DNA of 64,000 nucleotides from Micrococcus porci (GCF_020097155.1 NZ_CP083691.1:1054001-1118000), one strand, 5' to 3'. Counted from the stretch's first letter, positions 7,152 to 16,076 are shown. Program-made: numbers and translations. The notes: a model not told the origin generated them from the sequence alone.

Positions 7152-9044
7152 ATGACCGCGCAGACCGCCCCCGCCTCCCCACTCATCGAGGACCACGCGT
7201 ACCTCTCCAACCAGCACTCCGGCGCGCTGGTGACCCGCGCGGGAGACGTCACCTGGCTCTGCCTGCCGCGCTTCGACGGGCCCTCCGTGTTCACCTCCCT
7301 CCTGGGGGCGCCCGAGCACGGGCAGTGGAGCCTGGGCATCGCCGACGGCGAGGTCGTCGAACGCGCCTACCTGCCCGGCACCCTCGTCCTGCGCACCCGC
7401 TGGCGGGGCCCCGAGGGCGAGGCCGACGTCCTCGACTTCATGCCGCTCGCGGACCACGCCGGCTCCGGCGTCGTGGACGCGGACGACGTCGGCATCCTCA
7501 TGGGCGAGGGGGAGGGTCCCCTGCGCCGCGCGGACCTGGTGCGCCTGGTGCGCTGCACGTCCGGCACCGTGGAGGTCGACCAGTGGATCCGGGCGCGGCT
7601 GGACTACGGCGAGGTCACCCCGTGGGTGTCCCGGCAGGAGGACCCCGCGGGGGAGGAGTTCCTCGCCGTGGTGGCCGGCGGCGACGCGCTCGCGGTGCAC
7701 GGCCCGGACCTGCGCCCGGACGGGATGAGGCACCGCGGGTCCACCCGCCTGGAGGAGGGCCGGTCCCAGGCGTGGACCCTGGCCTGGTACCCCGCGTGGA
7801 CCACGGCCCCCGCCGCCCCCGACGCCGAGCACGCCCTGGAGAAGACGGTCACCGGCTGGGTCGAGTGGCTGGGCGATCCCCGCGCCCGCGGTCCCCGCGC
7901 CGAGCGCGTGGCCCGGTCCCTGCTGGTGCTCAAGGGCCTGACCCACGAAAACACGGGCGGGATCGTGGCCGCCCCGACGGCGTCGCTGCCGGAGGACATC
8001 GGCGGGGTCCGCAACTGGGACTACCGCTACGTGTGGCTGCGGGACACCTCCCTCACCCTGGAGGCGCTCATGGCGCACAACCACACCGACGACGCCGCCC
8101 AGTGGCGCGACTGGCTGCTGCGGGCCATCGCGGGGGAGCCGAAGGACAACATCCAGATCATGTACACGCTCTCCGGCGAGCGGCGCATGCCGGAGCGGGA
8201 GTTGGGGCACCTGCCCGGCTACGAGGGCTCCACCCCGGTGAACGTGGGCAACGGCGCCGCGGACCAGTGGCAGGCGGACGTGATCGGCACCGTCATGCTG
8301 GCACTGGACCGGCTGAGGGACGCCGGCGTGGACGAGGACCAGTGGTCCTGGCCCCTGCAGAAGCGCCTCGTGGAGCGCGTGCTGGCCCACCGGGACACGA
8401 AGGAGCACGGCCTGTGGGAGATGCGCGGGGAGCCCGCGTACTTCACGCACGGCCGCGTGATGATGTGGGCCGCCCTGGACCGCGCCCTGCACGGCGTCCG
8501 CGAACACGGGCTGGACGCCACCGAGGAGGAGACTGCCGAGTGGGAGCGCGTCCGGGACGAGCTGCGCGAGGAGATCCTCACGGAAGGCGTGCAGGAGGAC
8601 GGCGCGTTCCGACAGACCTACGGCTCCGACGAGACGGACGCCTCGCTGCTGCAGATCCCGCACACCGGGTTCCTGCCCCACGACGACCCGCACATGCTCG
8701 CCACCGTCGCCCAGGTGGAGCGGGACCTGACGACGGAGACGGGACTGGTGCGCCGCTACCGGGCCACGGGCATGGACGGGCTGCCGGGGGAAGAGGCGCC
8801 GTTCATGATGTGCGCCTTCTGGCTCGTGGAGCAGTACGCCCGCTCCGGGCGCGTGGAGGACGCCGAGCGCCTCATGGCGCGCCTCGACGACTGCGCCAAC
8901 GACCTGTTCCTCATGGCCGAGGAGTACGACGACGACCGGGGCCGCATGGCCGGCAACTTCCCCCAGGCGTTCTCCCACCTGGGCCTCATCCGCGCCGTGG
9001 ACGCGCTCGAGGAGTGCGCGGAGGACGCCCGGGCCGCCGAGTGA
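7152..9044 (+). CDS. glycoside hydrolase family 15 protein (trehalase or glucoamylase type)
   Basis: GH15 enzymes release glucose from alpha-glucans or, in actinobacteria, trehalose. The 630-residue protein lacks a signal peptide, so it is cytoplasmic. It has an N-terminal beta-domain (residues 1-230), then an (alpha/alpha)6 barrel with NWDYRYVWLRD (about 285-295), LWEMRGEP (about 420-427, general acid Glu) and AEEYD (about 590, base Glu) before GNFPQAFSHLGLI. The order matches mycobacterial-type trehalase. The ATG at 7152 has GGAGGG three to four bases upstream. A weaker -10 match, TCCACT (7139-7144), lies 7 bases away. Its divergent neighbour is a G6PDH-family gene, suggesting a shared role in glucose use. 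Confidence 0.85.
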   Translation: MTAQTAPASPLIEDHAYLSNQHSGALVTRAGDVTWLCLPRFDGPSVFTSLLGAPEHGQWSLGIADGEVVERAYLPGTLVLRTRWRGPEGEADVLDFMPLADHAGSGVVDADDVGILMGEGEGPLRRADLVRLVRCTSGTVEVDQWIRARLDYGEVTPWVSRQEDPAGEEFLAVVAGGDALAVHGPDLRPDGMRHRGSTRLEEGRSQAWTLAWYPAWTTAPAAPDAEHALEKTVTGWVEWLGDPRARGPRAERVARSLLVLKGLTHENTGGIVAAPTASLPEDIGGVRNWDYRYVWLRDTSLTLEALMAHNHTDDAAQWRDWLLRAIAGEPKDNIQIMYTLSGERRMPERELGHLPGYEGSTPVNVGNGAADQWQADVIGTVMLALDRLRDAGVDEDQWSWPLQKRLVERVLAHRDTKEHGLWEMRGEPAYFTHGRVMMWAALDRALHGVREHGLDATEEETAEWERVRDELREEILTEGVQEDGAFRQTYGSDETDASLLQIPHTGFLPHDDPHMLATVAQVERDLTTETGLVRRYRATGMDGLPGEEAPFMMCAFWLVEQYARSGRVEDAERLMARLDDCANDLFLMAEEYDDDRGRMAGNFPQAFSHLGLIRAVDALEECAEDARAAE

Positions 9045-9052
9045 CCGCCTCC

Positions 9053-9110
9053 GTGCGCGAGGTGGACGGCGCGCCGCCCGCTGTCGTGCGCGGAACGGAC
9101 GACGCGCCGC
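9053..9110 (+). repeat. Imperfect 25-bp direct repeat in a convergent gap
   Basis: Two 25-bp units at 9053-9077 and 9086-9110 match at 20 positions, each beginning GTGCGCG and ending CGCGCCGC. They fill the 70-bp gap between the convergent GH15 and oligopeptidase genes. Their centre (GGACGGCG or GGACGACG) resembles the arms of the palindrome at 5437-5582. Confidence 0.6.
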
Positions 9111-9114
9111 TCGG

Positions 9115-11337
9115 TCAGTCCACTCGCGCCGTGGCGCCGAGGGCGGTGAGCAGGAACGCGTACTCCCAGGCGGTGTCCTCCCAGCCCTGGTACCGGCCGG
9201 AGGCGCCGCCGTGGCCGCCGTCCATCTCGGTGCGCAGCAGGATCGGGGAGCCGCCGGCGGCGATCGGCGTCGTCTGGTCCGAGGTGACGGTGCGGCGCAG
9301 CTGCGCCACCCACTTGGCGGGCTCCACGTAGAGCACGCGCGTGTCGTTGAGCGAGGTCACCGCCGCGATGGCCGGGTAGTCCACGGCCCGCACGTTCTCA
9401 TAGGGCGTGTACGCCTTCATGGTGGCGTACACCTCCGGGTCCTCGATCGGGTTGCCCCACTCCTCCCACTCCAGGGCGGAGAGCGGCAGGTCCGGGTCGA
9501 GGATCGAGGTCAACGCGTCCACGAACGGGACCACGGCCAGGCACGCCCGGTACAGCTCGGGGGCCAGGTTCAGCACCGCGCCCATGAGCAGCCCGCCGGC
9601 CGAGCCGCCCGTGCAGGCGATCCGCGCCGGGTCCACCCAGCCGGAGTCCGCGACGAACCGAGTGGCGTCCACGAAGTCGGTGAACGAGTGCCGCTTGGCG
9701 GCCTTCTTGCCGTCCTCGTACCAGGCCCGGCCCAGCTCGCCGCCACCGCGTACGTGCGCCACGACGTAGACGACGCCGCGGTCCAGCAGGGACAGCCGCG
9801 CCACCCCGAACACCGGGTCCATGGACATCTCGTAGGAGCCGTAGCCGTAGACCACGGCCGGGGCGGTTCCGTCCTGGGCCACATCCCTCCGGCGGATCAC
9901 GGTCAGCGGGATCCGCACCTGCTCGCCGGTCAACGAGCTCGGTTCGGACGCCGGCGCCCACCAGCGCTCGGCCACGTAGTCCTCGCGGTCGAACCCGGGG
10001 ACCTCCACCTCGCGGCGCAGGCGCACCTCGCCGGTGGCGGCGACGACGTCCAGCACGCGGGCGGGCGTCGTCCAGGAGGCGTAGGACAGGCGGAGGAACG
10101 GGGAGTCGAGGTTCACCCCGGCCAGGCGGCACATGTAGAGCTCCTCGTCGAACGAGGGCTCGGTCCAGGCGGGCGCGGAGCCCTCGCGCAGCCCCTCCAG
10201 CGGGGCGATCAGCACGCGCGGGGTGGTGTCCCGGCGCACGGCCAGGCCCACGTGGGTGCGGGTGACGAGCACGCCGTCCACACGGACGTCGTCGGCGTGC
10301 GGGACCACGGGGCGCCAGGCGTCGCGGTCGGCGACGTCGGCCTCGTCCACGATCGACAGCATCCCGTTGGGAGCCGTGGTGCCGTCGGCGAGGCGGTCGT
10401 GCACGATCAGCAGCCGGCGCCGGCCGTCCATGTCGAACGGCTCGACGTCGGCCAGCATCCGGGCGGTGCGGGGCACCAGCACGCGCGGGGCGGGCAGCGG
10501 GGAGGCGTCCACGGGCAGGTCCACGGCCCACGTCTCGGAGACCTCCGAGTTCCCGACGCCGATCAGCAGCTGGGTGCGGTCCGCGGAGGCGTCGAACCCG
10601 GTCCACATGCCCGGGTCGGACTCCTCGTAGAGCACGGCGTCCTCGGCGGCGTCGGTGCCGAGCGTGTGCACGCGCACCTGGTACGGCCGCCACGTCTCGT
10701 CCCACACGGTGTAGATCAGGCGGGTGCCGGAGCGGTCGAAGCGCACCCCGGGGGCGATGTTCCGCACCACGTCCGGCAGGTCCGTCCCCGTGGCGATCTC
10801 CCGGACGCGCAGGGTGTACCGCTCGTCGCCGGCGAGGTCTACGGCGTAGGCGGCCAGCGCGCCGTCGGGGCTGATGTGCATCCCGCCCAGGGAGAAGAAG
10901 GGGTGGCCGGCGGCCTCCGCGTTGCCGTCCAGGATGACCTGCTCGCCGGGCAGGGCGGCGTCCGCGGGGACGACGGGCGGGGTCCAGTCCGCGAGCGCGT
11001 CGCCGGTGTCCTGGGCCGGCACGCGGCAATGCACGGCGTAGTCCTTGCCCTCGACGGTGCGCACGAAGTACCACCAGCCGTCCCGACGGGCGGGCACGGA
11101 CTGGTCGGTCTCCACGGTGTGCGCCTTGATCTCCCCGTAGATCGCGGCGCGCAGGTCCGCCTGGTCTGCGGTGGCGGCCTCCGTGTAGGCGTTCTCGGCC
11201 TGCAGGTGGTCGAGGACCTCCTGCTCGGTCTTGGCACGCATCCACTCGAAGTCGTCCGTGAATGTCTCGCCGTGCACGGTGCGGGCGGTGGGGCGGGCGG
11301 CCGCGCGCGGGGGCGTCGGCAGGGAGGTCTCATACAT
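9115..11337 (-). CDS. ptrB: S9 family prolyl oligopeptidase, oligopeptidase B type
   Basis: The 740-residue protein has an N-terminal seven-bladed beta-propeller (about residues 75-430) and a C-terminal alpha/beta-hydrolase domain. The nucleophile Ser is in CTGGSAGGLLMG (about residue 576), and the catalytic His is in DGGHGGASGR (about 705). YGSYE and the preceding VVYGYG segment are typical of oligopeptidase B, which cleaves short peptides after Arg or Lys in the cytoplasm. There is no signal peptide. The ATG at 11337 lacks a good ribosome site; a weak -10-like TGGGAT (11344-11349) lies six bases away. It ends convergent with the GH15 gene. Confidence 0.92.
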   Translation of the reverse strand: MYETSLPTPPRAAARPTARTVHGETFTDDFEWMRAKTEQEVLDHLQAENAYTEAATADQADLRAAIYGEIKAHTVETDQSVPARRDGWWYFVRTVEGKDYAVHCRVPAQDTGDALADWTPPVVPADAALPGEQVILDGNAEAAGHPFFSLGGMHISPDGALAAYAVDLAGDERYTLRVREIATGTDLPDVVRNIAPGVRFDRSGTRLIYTVWDETWRPYQVRVHTLGTDAAEDAVLYEESDPGMWTGFDASADRTQLLIGVGNSEVSETWAVDLPVDASPLPAPRVLVPRTARMLADVEPFDMDGRRRLLIVHDRLADGTTAPNGMLSIVDEADVADRDAWRPVVPHADDVRVDGVLVTRTHVGLAVRRDTTPRVLIAPLEGLREGSAPAWTEPSFDEELYMCRLAGVNLDSPFLRLSYASWTTPARVLDVVAATGEVRLRREVEVPGFDREDYVAERWWAPASEPSSLTGEQVRIPLTVIRRRDVAQDGTAPAVVYGYGSYEMSMDPVFGVARLSLLDRGVVYVVAHVRGGGELGRAWYEDGKKAAKRHSFTDFVDATRFVADSGWVDPARIACTGGSAGGLLMGAVLNLAPELYRACLAVVPFVDALTSILDPDLPLSALEWEEWGNPIEDPEVYATMKAYTPYENVRAVDYPAIAAVTSLNDTRVLYVEPAKWVAQLRRTVTSDQTTPIAAGGSPILLRTEMDGGHGGASGRYQGWEDTAWEYAFLLTALGATARVD

Positions 11338-11606
11338 GCGCCCATCCCATCACAGCGGCCAGGGGCCGGCGTGATCGCGGCGCCTGGTCCCTCGCGCCCG
11401 GGGGCGCCCGCCGCGCGCCCGCGAGGATGCCGGAGCCACCGCTGGCGGGTCAAGGCCTGCCGGGAACTCCCGGCGACTGCCTCCGGCGCGCCCATGGAGT
11501 TGCGGCCGGGGTGTCAGGTCCGTCCGGGGATTCGCGCAGGTCGCACCGTCACGGTGGAGGGACGGCGCCGCCCGGTGCCGTGACCACCGAAGGACAGGAG
11601 CTCCCC

Positions 11607-12527
11607 GTGAGCATCGACCAGAACACCGCCGACACGACCACCCCCCTGGCCACGACGGGCGTGCGGGGCCGATCGCGTCGCCGCCGGACCGCCGTCGGCG
11701 CGCTCGGCGCGGCGGGCGCCCTCGCCGCCGTCGGCATGGCGAGCGCCCCGGCCCAGGCGGCGACCGTGGACGCGTCCGTGCTGCAGTCCATCCAGGCCTG
11801 CGAGTCCGGCGGCGACTACACCGCCGTGAACCCCGCCAGCGGGGCCTCCGGCGCCTACCAGTTCCTCGACTCCACGTGGGCGACGCTGGCCGCCGCGCAG
11901 GGGTATGCGAGCGCGGCCGACGCCCCGGCATCCGTCCAGGACGCGGCCGCACAGGAGCTGTACGCGCAGGAGGGCACCACGCCGTGGGAGGCGTCGCAGA
12001 GCTGCTGGTCCGACGCGGCGAGCGTCGCGGCCATGAGCACCTCGACGTCTTCCACGACCGTCTCCGACGCCGCCGTGGCGCAGGCGGACGTCGCCACGCC
12101 CGTCGAGACCGTGGCCCAGGTGGAGCCTGCCGCGGGCGCCGCCGACGAGGCCGAGGCGGACACCGCCGCAGGCGCCGACGCCGCCGCGGAGGAGGCGGCG
12201 GGCGAGGAGACCGATGCGGGAGGGACCGCCCCGACCGCCGCCCCGGATGCCGCCGCGTCCGGTGAGCAGGCCCCGGCTCCGAGCGAGCCCGCCCCGGAGC
12301 CCGCCCCGCAGGGTGATCAGACTGGCCGCCAGCCGGCCGAGCGCCCGGCCGAGCAGGGCCGCGGCACCGCCGAGCAGGCTGAGCAGGGCCGCGGCACCGC
12401 CGACCAGCGCGAGCAGCGGGGGCAGGACGTCGAGCAGCGCGAGGGCCGCACCGGCGGCGAGCGCCAGGGCGCGGCCCCGGAGACCGGCGGTGACGCCGGG
12501 CACCAGGAGGCCGATGCCGCCTGCTGA
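11607..12527 (+). CDS. secreted Rpf/transglycosylase-like protein with acidic low-complexity tail
   Basis: The 306-residue precursor has a basic stretch (RGRSRRRRTAVGALGAAGA) and a signal peptide cleaved after APAQA (about residue 51). A domain of about 80 residues follows with IQACESGGDYTAVNP and GAYQFLDSTW, the Rpf/transglycosylase-like fold. The Glu in ACESGG is the predicted catalytic residue for peptidoglycan cleavage. The rest (residues 135-306) is rich in Ala, Glu, Pro and Gln, with a repeated EQGRGTA unit, and ends in Cys. The start is GTG at 11607, with an AGGACAGGAG ribosome site. Related proteins help spore or dormant cell regrowth and cell-wall turnover. It is not the classical M. 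luteus Rpf sequence as I remember it. Confidence 0.82.
   Translation: MSIDQNTADTTTPLATTGVRGRSRRRRTAVGALGAAGALAAVGMASAPAQAATVDASVLQSIQACESGGDYTAVNPASGASGAYQFLDSTWATLAAAQGYASAADAPASVQDAAAQELYAQEGTTPWEASQSCWSDAASVAAMSTSTSSTTVSDAAVAQADVATPVETVAQVEPAAGAADEAEADTAAGADAAAEEAAGEETDAGGTAPTAAPDAAASGEQAPAPSEPAPEPAPQGDQTGRQPAERPAEQGRGTAEQAEQGRGTADQREQRGQDVEQREGRTGGERQGAAPETGGDAGHQEADAAC
12351..12403 (+). repeat. 23-bp direct repeat inside the Rpf-like gene tail
   Basis: GAGCAGGGCCGCGGCACCGC followed by CGA occurs at 12351-12373 and again at 12381-12403, exactly 30 bp apart. It encodes tandem EQGRGTAEQA / EQGRGTADQR units, so tail length may vary between strains. Confidence 0.85.
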
Positions 12528-12542
12528 CCCTACGAGCGACGA

Positions 12543-12591
12543 GGGGCGGGGCGCGCCTGGAGAGCATCGACCTCCGAGCGCGCCCCGCCCC
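12543..12591. terminator. Bidirectional hairpin between convergent genes
   Basis: GGGGCGGGGCGCGC (12543-12556) pairs perfectly with 12578-12591. A short GGAG/CCTCC pair lies in the loop. It sits 15 bp after the Rpf-like stop and 27 bp from the purine permease stop, so it can serve both. It lacks a T run. Confidence 0.75.
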
Positions 12592-12617
12592 GCCGTCGTG
12601 CGGGAGACGGCAGGGGA

Positions 12618-14123
12618 TCAGGCGAGGCCGAGGATCCCCCGGAACACGCCCATGCCGAAGTACAGCACGAAGGCGGCGGCCACGACCCACAGCAGCGGGT
12701 GCACCTCGCGGGCCCGGCCCTGGCCGGTGCGGATCACGGCGTAGGCGATCATGCCGGCGCCGATGCCGTTGGCGATCGAGTACGTGAACGGCATCAGGAT
12801 GAACGTGAGGAACGCGGGCAGGGCGGCGCCCCAGTCGGTCCAGTCGATGCGCACCACCTGGGAGCACATCATGAAGCCCACCACGACGAGCGCCGGCGCC
12901 ACGGCCTCGAACGGCACCAGGTGGATCAGCGGGGTGAGGAAGATCGTGGCCACGAACATCAGGCCGGTCACCACGGAGGCCAGGCCGGTGCGGGCGCCCT
13001 CGCCGATGCCGGTGCCGGACTCCACGTAGATCTGGCCCGCGGAGGCCGAGGCGGCGCCGCCGCCCGTCACGGCCAGGGCGTCGACCATGAGCACGCGGTT
13101 CAGGCGGGGGACGTTCCCGTGCTCGTCCATCGAGCCGGCCTCGCGGGCCAGGCCCACGGTGGAGCCCATCGCGTCGAAGAACACGGAGAGCAGGATCGCG
13201 AAGACCAGCAGGGCGCCCATGAGGCCGCCCACGGCCTCGAACGCGCCGAAGGGCCGGGCCGAGCCGAGCAGGGACAGGTCCGGGGCCGCCCACTCCGGCA
13301 GAGACGGGGCCACGAGGGCCCAGCCGGTCGGGTTGTGGGAGCCGTCCGCGCCCACGGACGGGCCGATGTGGAACACGGCCTCGAGGATGTTCGCCAGCAC
13401 GGTGGCGGTGACGATGCCGACCAGGATGGCTCCGCGCACGTTGCGGATCACGAGGATCGCGGTGACCAGCAGACCCACGATGAACACGAGCACCGGCCAG
13501 CCGGCCAGCTCGCCGCCCGTGCCCAGGCCCACCGGCACGGTGGTGCCGGCGGCGTCCGGCAGGCGCCGCACGAACCCGGCGTTCACGAGGCCGATGAGCG
13601 CGATGAACAGGCCGATGCCCACCACGATCGCGGTCTTGAGCGCCTCCGGCACCGCGTTGAACACGGCCGTGCGGAAGCCGGTGGCCACGAGCACCACCAT
13701 CACCAGGCCCGCGATCACCACCAGGCCCATGACGTCCGGCCAGGTGAGGCCCGGCGTCGTCGCGACCGTGATGGCCAGGAACGCGTTCACGCCCAGGCCC
13801 GAGGCCAGGGCGAACGGGTGCCGCGCCCACAGGCCCATGGCCAGGGTCGCGACGGCGGCCACGAGCGCCGTCGCCGCGGCGACGCGCGGGATGCCCAGGA
13901 CGGCGCCGGTGGAGTCCGGCCCGGAGAGGATCAGGGGGTTCAGGACCACGATGTAGCTCATGGCCAGGAACGTGGCGATGCCGCCGCGGACCTCCTGGCC
14001 CACGGACGAGCCGAGGGCGGAGATGCCGAAGAACCGGTCCAGGCCGGAGCGGGGGCCTGCGGGGGAGGCGGGGTTGGACGGGGCGGTGCCCGGCGGGGTG
14101 GCGCCGGTGGTGCGGGATGACAT
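12618..14123 (-). CDS. NCS2 family purine permease (AzgA/PbuG type)
   Basis: This 501-residue membrane protein has about 12-14 helices and imports purines such as adenine, guanine or hypoxanthine with protons. The N-terminal GLDRFFGISALGSSV and GGIATFLAMSYIVVLNPLIL, then FALASGLGVNAFLA and a later SASAGQIYVESGTGIGEGAR, are hallmarks of the AzgA branch rather than the UraA/xanthine branch. Length is slightly above the usual 430-490 because of a Pro/Ala-rich start. The ATG at 14123 is preceded by TATCCT (14131-14136, reverse) with a 7-base gap, so the mRNA is probably leaderless. No purine riboswitch is possible in that case. Confidence 0.9.
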   Translation of the reverse strand: MSSRTTGATPPGTAPSNPASPAGPRSGLDRFFGISALGSSVGQEVRGGIATFLAMSYIVVLNPLILSGPDSTGAVLGIPRVAAATALVAAVATLAMGLWARHPFALASGLGVNAFLAITVATTPGLTWPDVMGLVVIAGLVMVVLVATGFRTAVFNAVPEALKTAIVVGIGLFIALIGLVNAGFVRRLPDAAGTTVPVGLGTGGELAGWPVLVFIVGLLVTAILVIRNVRGAILVGIVTATVLANILEAVFHIGPSVGADGSHNPTGWALVAPSLPEWAAPDLSLLGSARPFGAFEAVGGLMGALLVFAILLSVFFDAMGSTVGLAREAGSMDEHGNVPRLNRVLMVDALAVTGGGAASASAGQIYVESGTGIGEGARTGLASVVTGLMFVATIFLTPLIHLVPFEAVAPALVVVGFMMCSQVVRIDWTDWGAALPAFLTFILMPFTYSIANGIGAGMIAYAVIRTGQGRAREVHPLLWVVAAAFVLYFGMGVFRGILGLA

Positions 14124-14130
14124 GCGCCCC

Positions 14131-14136
14131 AGGATA
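14131..14136 (-). promoter_or_regulatory. -10 hexamer TATCCT, leaderless start of the purine permease
   Basis: TATCCT lies 7 bases before the ATG at 14123 on the reverse strand, which leaves no room for a 5' leader. Confidence 0.55.
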
Positions 14137-14178
14137 GTGACCGCGCTCGGCCGCCCCCGCTGTGCGGCGACGGGCCGG

Positions 14179-14682
14179 TCAGCCGAACGCGGTGGGGGTG
14201 CGGGGGGCGTCCGCGCCCTCTTCCGGGGGCATGGTCTGGCCGGAGGCGTGGTCGTCGAAGATCATGTAGGTCTGCGTGTCCACGACGGCGGGCAGGGACT
14301 GGAGCTTCTCGAAGATCACGTGTCGCAGGTCGGCGGTGTCCCGGGCGCGCACCAGCAGGACGACGTCCATGTTCCCGCCGACCAGGGAGACGTGCCACAC
14401 CTCGGGGATGGCCAGCAGGGCGGCGCGCAGCTCGCGCCAGTCGTGCTGGCGCAGCTTGAGCATGACGTGGGCGGACGCGGTGAAGCCGGTCTTCACGGGG
14501 TCCACGCGGGCGGAGAAGCCGGTGATGACGCCGGAGTTCTGGAGGCGGTTGAGGCGGGAGTAGCAGTGGGCGCGGGAGACGTGCACGCGCTCGGCCAGCG
14601 CGGCCACGGAGAGGCGGCCGTCCTGGGACAGCTCGCGGACGATCGCGCGGTCCACGCGGTCCAGGGGGGAGGATGTGCTCAT
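14179..14682 (-). CDS. Lrp/AsnC family transcriptional regulator
   Basis: The 167-residue protein has an N-terminal winged helix-turn-helix (about 5-60, LDRVDRAIVRELSQDGRLSV then LAERVHVSRAHCYSRLNRL) and a RAM ligand-binding domain (about 70-145, with VWHVSLVGGNMDVVLLVRA). Lrp/AsnC proteins sense amino acids or 2-oxo acids as octamers. It is divergent from the 2-oxo acid dehydrogenase operon, the arrangement of BkdR-type regulators, so it probably controls that operon. The open frame extends to 15357, but the ATG at 14682 begins the domain. The Ala/Pro-rich C-terminal tail after residue 145 is longer than usual. Confidence 0.9.
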   Translation of the reverse strand: MSTSSPLDRVDRAIVRELSQDGRLSVAALAERVHVSRAHCYSRLNRLQNSGVITGFSARVDPVKTGFTASAHVMLKLRQHDWRELRAALLAIPEVWHVSLVGGNMDVVLLVRARDTADLRHVIFEKLQSLPAVVDTQTYMIFDDHASGQTMPPEEGADAPRTPTAFG

Positions 14683-14784
14683 GGCGGTCTCGCTTCGCTC
14701 ACGGGACGGCGCCCGACGACGACGCCCGCGCACCTCCGGGAGGCGACGCACGGTCATCGTGAGACCCGTCACATCGGCAGGATG

Positions 14785-14803
14785 TCTTCCAGAATCCGGA
14801 AGA
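14785..14803. promoter_or_regulatory. Candidate operator for the Lrp/AsnC regulator
   Basis: TCTTCC (14785-14790) and GGAAGA (14798-14803) form an inverted repeat with an AT-richer 7-base centre, AGAATCC. It lies midway between the divergent regulator and E1-alpha genes. Lrp-family sites are often such imperfect dyads. The assignment is by position only. Confidence 0.4.
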
Positions 14804-14889
14804 TCCGAACGGTTGTCCACTGATTCTCCCATACCCGTCGACGAAGTGCCGGAACGCTCCACACTGGTGGCACAGATCGAGAGGACGCC

Positions 14890-16074
14890 ATGACCAGCAC
14901 CCGCCCCGGGCCGGCCACGCCCGACACGCGCACGGAGGCCGCCGCCGCCTTCGGCATCACCCTGGAGGAGTACCTGCTCCCGGCCGCCCGCCGGATCCAG
15001 CTGATCTCCCCTGAAGGCGAGCTGCTCCCCGCCGAGGAGCAGGGCACCGCCCCCGGCCACGAGTACCCGCTGCCCTCGGACGAGGAGCTCCTCGCCGCCT
15101 ACCGGCACCTGGTCATCGGCCGCCGCGTGAACGACCAGGCCTACGCGCTCGTGCGCCAGGGCCGCATGGCCGTGTACCCGTCCTCCCACGGCCAGGAGGC
15201 CTCCGAGGTCGCCGCCGCCGTGTGCCTCGGCCAGGACGACTGGCTGTTCCCCACGTACCGCGACACCGTGGCCGTGATCGCGCGCGGCGTGGCTCCGCTC
15301 GACGTCATGGTCTCCTTCCAGGGCACCTGGCACCAGGGCTACGACCCGAAGGAGCACCGCGTCTCCGTGCAGTCGACCCCGCTCACCACCCAGCTACTGC
15401 ATGCCGTGGGCATGGCCAAGGCCGCCCGCCTGCGCGGCGAGGACGTCGTGTGCCTGGCCATGGTCGGCGACGGCGGCACCTCCGAGGGCGACTTCCACGA
15501 GGCCCTGAACTTCGCGGCCGTGTTCAAGCTGCCCGTGATCTTCCTCGTGCAGAACAACAAGTTCGCCATCTCCGTGCCCTTCGCGAAGCAGTCGGCGGCC
15601 CCGTCCCTGGCCCACAAGGCCGTGGGCTACGGACTCGCCGGCGAGCGCGTGGACGGCAACGACCTCGCCGCCCTGCTCGCCGTGCTCGGCCGCGCCGTGG
15701 ACCTGTGCCGCGAGGGCAAGGGCCCGTTCCTCGTCGAGGCGGACACCTACCGCATGCAGGCCCACACCAACACCGACGACCCCACCCGCTACCGCGAGGA
15801 CTCCGAGGTGAAGGAGTGGGAGGTGCGCGATCCGCTGCGCCGGATGACCGCCTACCTCGAGTCCACCGGCGCCCTCACCGCGGAGGTCTCCACCTCCATC
15901 GCGAAGGACGCCGAGGATGTGGCCCAGCAGCTGCGCGACGCCATGAACGCCGACGTGGAGCTCGACCCCCTCGAGCTGTTCGACCACGTGTACTCCGTGC
16001 AGACCCCCCAGCTCGCCGCCCAGCGCGCGCAGCTGGCCGAGGAGCTGTCCCGTTCCGAGAACAAGGAGGCCTGA
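14890..16074 (+). CDS. pdhA: 2-oxo acid dehydrogenase E1 component, alpha subunit (pyruvate or branched-chain)
   Basis: The E1 alpha subunit binds thiamine diphosphate and decarboxylates a 2-oxo acid. The 394-residue protein has GDGGTSEGDFHEALNF and VQNNKFAISVP (about residues 193-228), the ThDP/Mg motif running from GDG to NN. The region SSHGQEASEVAAA and the later HTNTDDPTRYR match Gram-positive PdhA. Whether the substrate is pyruvate or branched-chain 2-oxo acids cannot be settled. An Lrp-type regulator next door and the iso/anteiso fatty acids of Micrococcus make the branched-chain role plausible. It starts an operon of three. GAGAGG precedes the ATG by about five bases. Confidence 0.88.
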   Translation: MTSTRPGPATPDTRTEAAAAFGITLEEYLLPAARRIQLISPEGELLPAEEQGTAPGHEYPLPSDEELLAAYRHLVIGRRVNDQAYALVRQGRMAVYPSSHGQEASEVAAAVCLGQDDWLFPTYRDTVAVIARGVAPLDVMVSFQGTWHQGYDPKEHRVSVQSTPLTTQLLHAVGMAKAARLRGEDVVCLAMVGDGGTSEGDFHEALNFAAVFKLPVIFLVQNNKFAISVPFAKQSAAPSLAHKAVGYGLAGERVDGNDLAALLAVLGRAVDLCREGKGPFLVEADTYRMQAHTNTDDPTRYREDSEVKEWEVRDPLRRMTAYLESTGALTAEVSTSIAKDAEDVAQQLRDAMNADVELDPLELFDHVYSVQTPQLAAQRAQLAEELSRSENKEA

Positions 16075-16076
16075 GC

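Noticed and set aside
4277..9331. A 1684-residue forward frame.
   Set aside because: It runs antisense to menB and G6PDH and then out of frame through the GH15 gene. Its composition is low-complexity with no motif.
9211..11583. A 790-residue forward frame opposite oligopeptidase B.
   Set aside because: It is the mirror of a clear S9 peptidase gene and is Gly/His/Arg-rich with no ribosome site.
11338..11606. A possible c-di-AMP (ydaO) riboswitch before the Rpf-like gene, as found before rpf genes in other actinobacteria.
   Set aside because: I could not find the conserved GGTGAATCC-like and CCGAACCCG-TCAGC-like blocks in this 269-bp gap.
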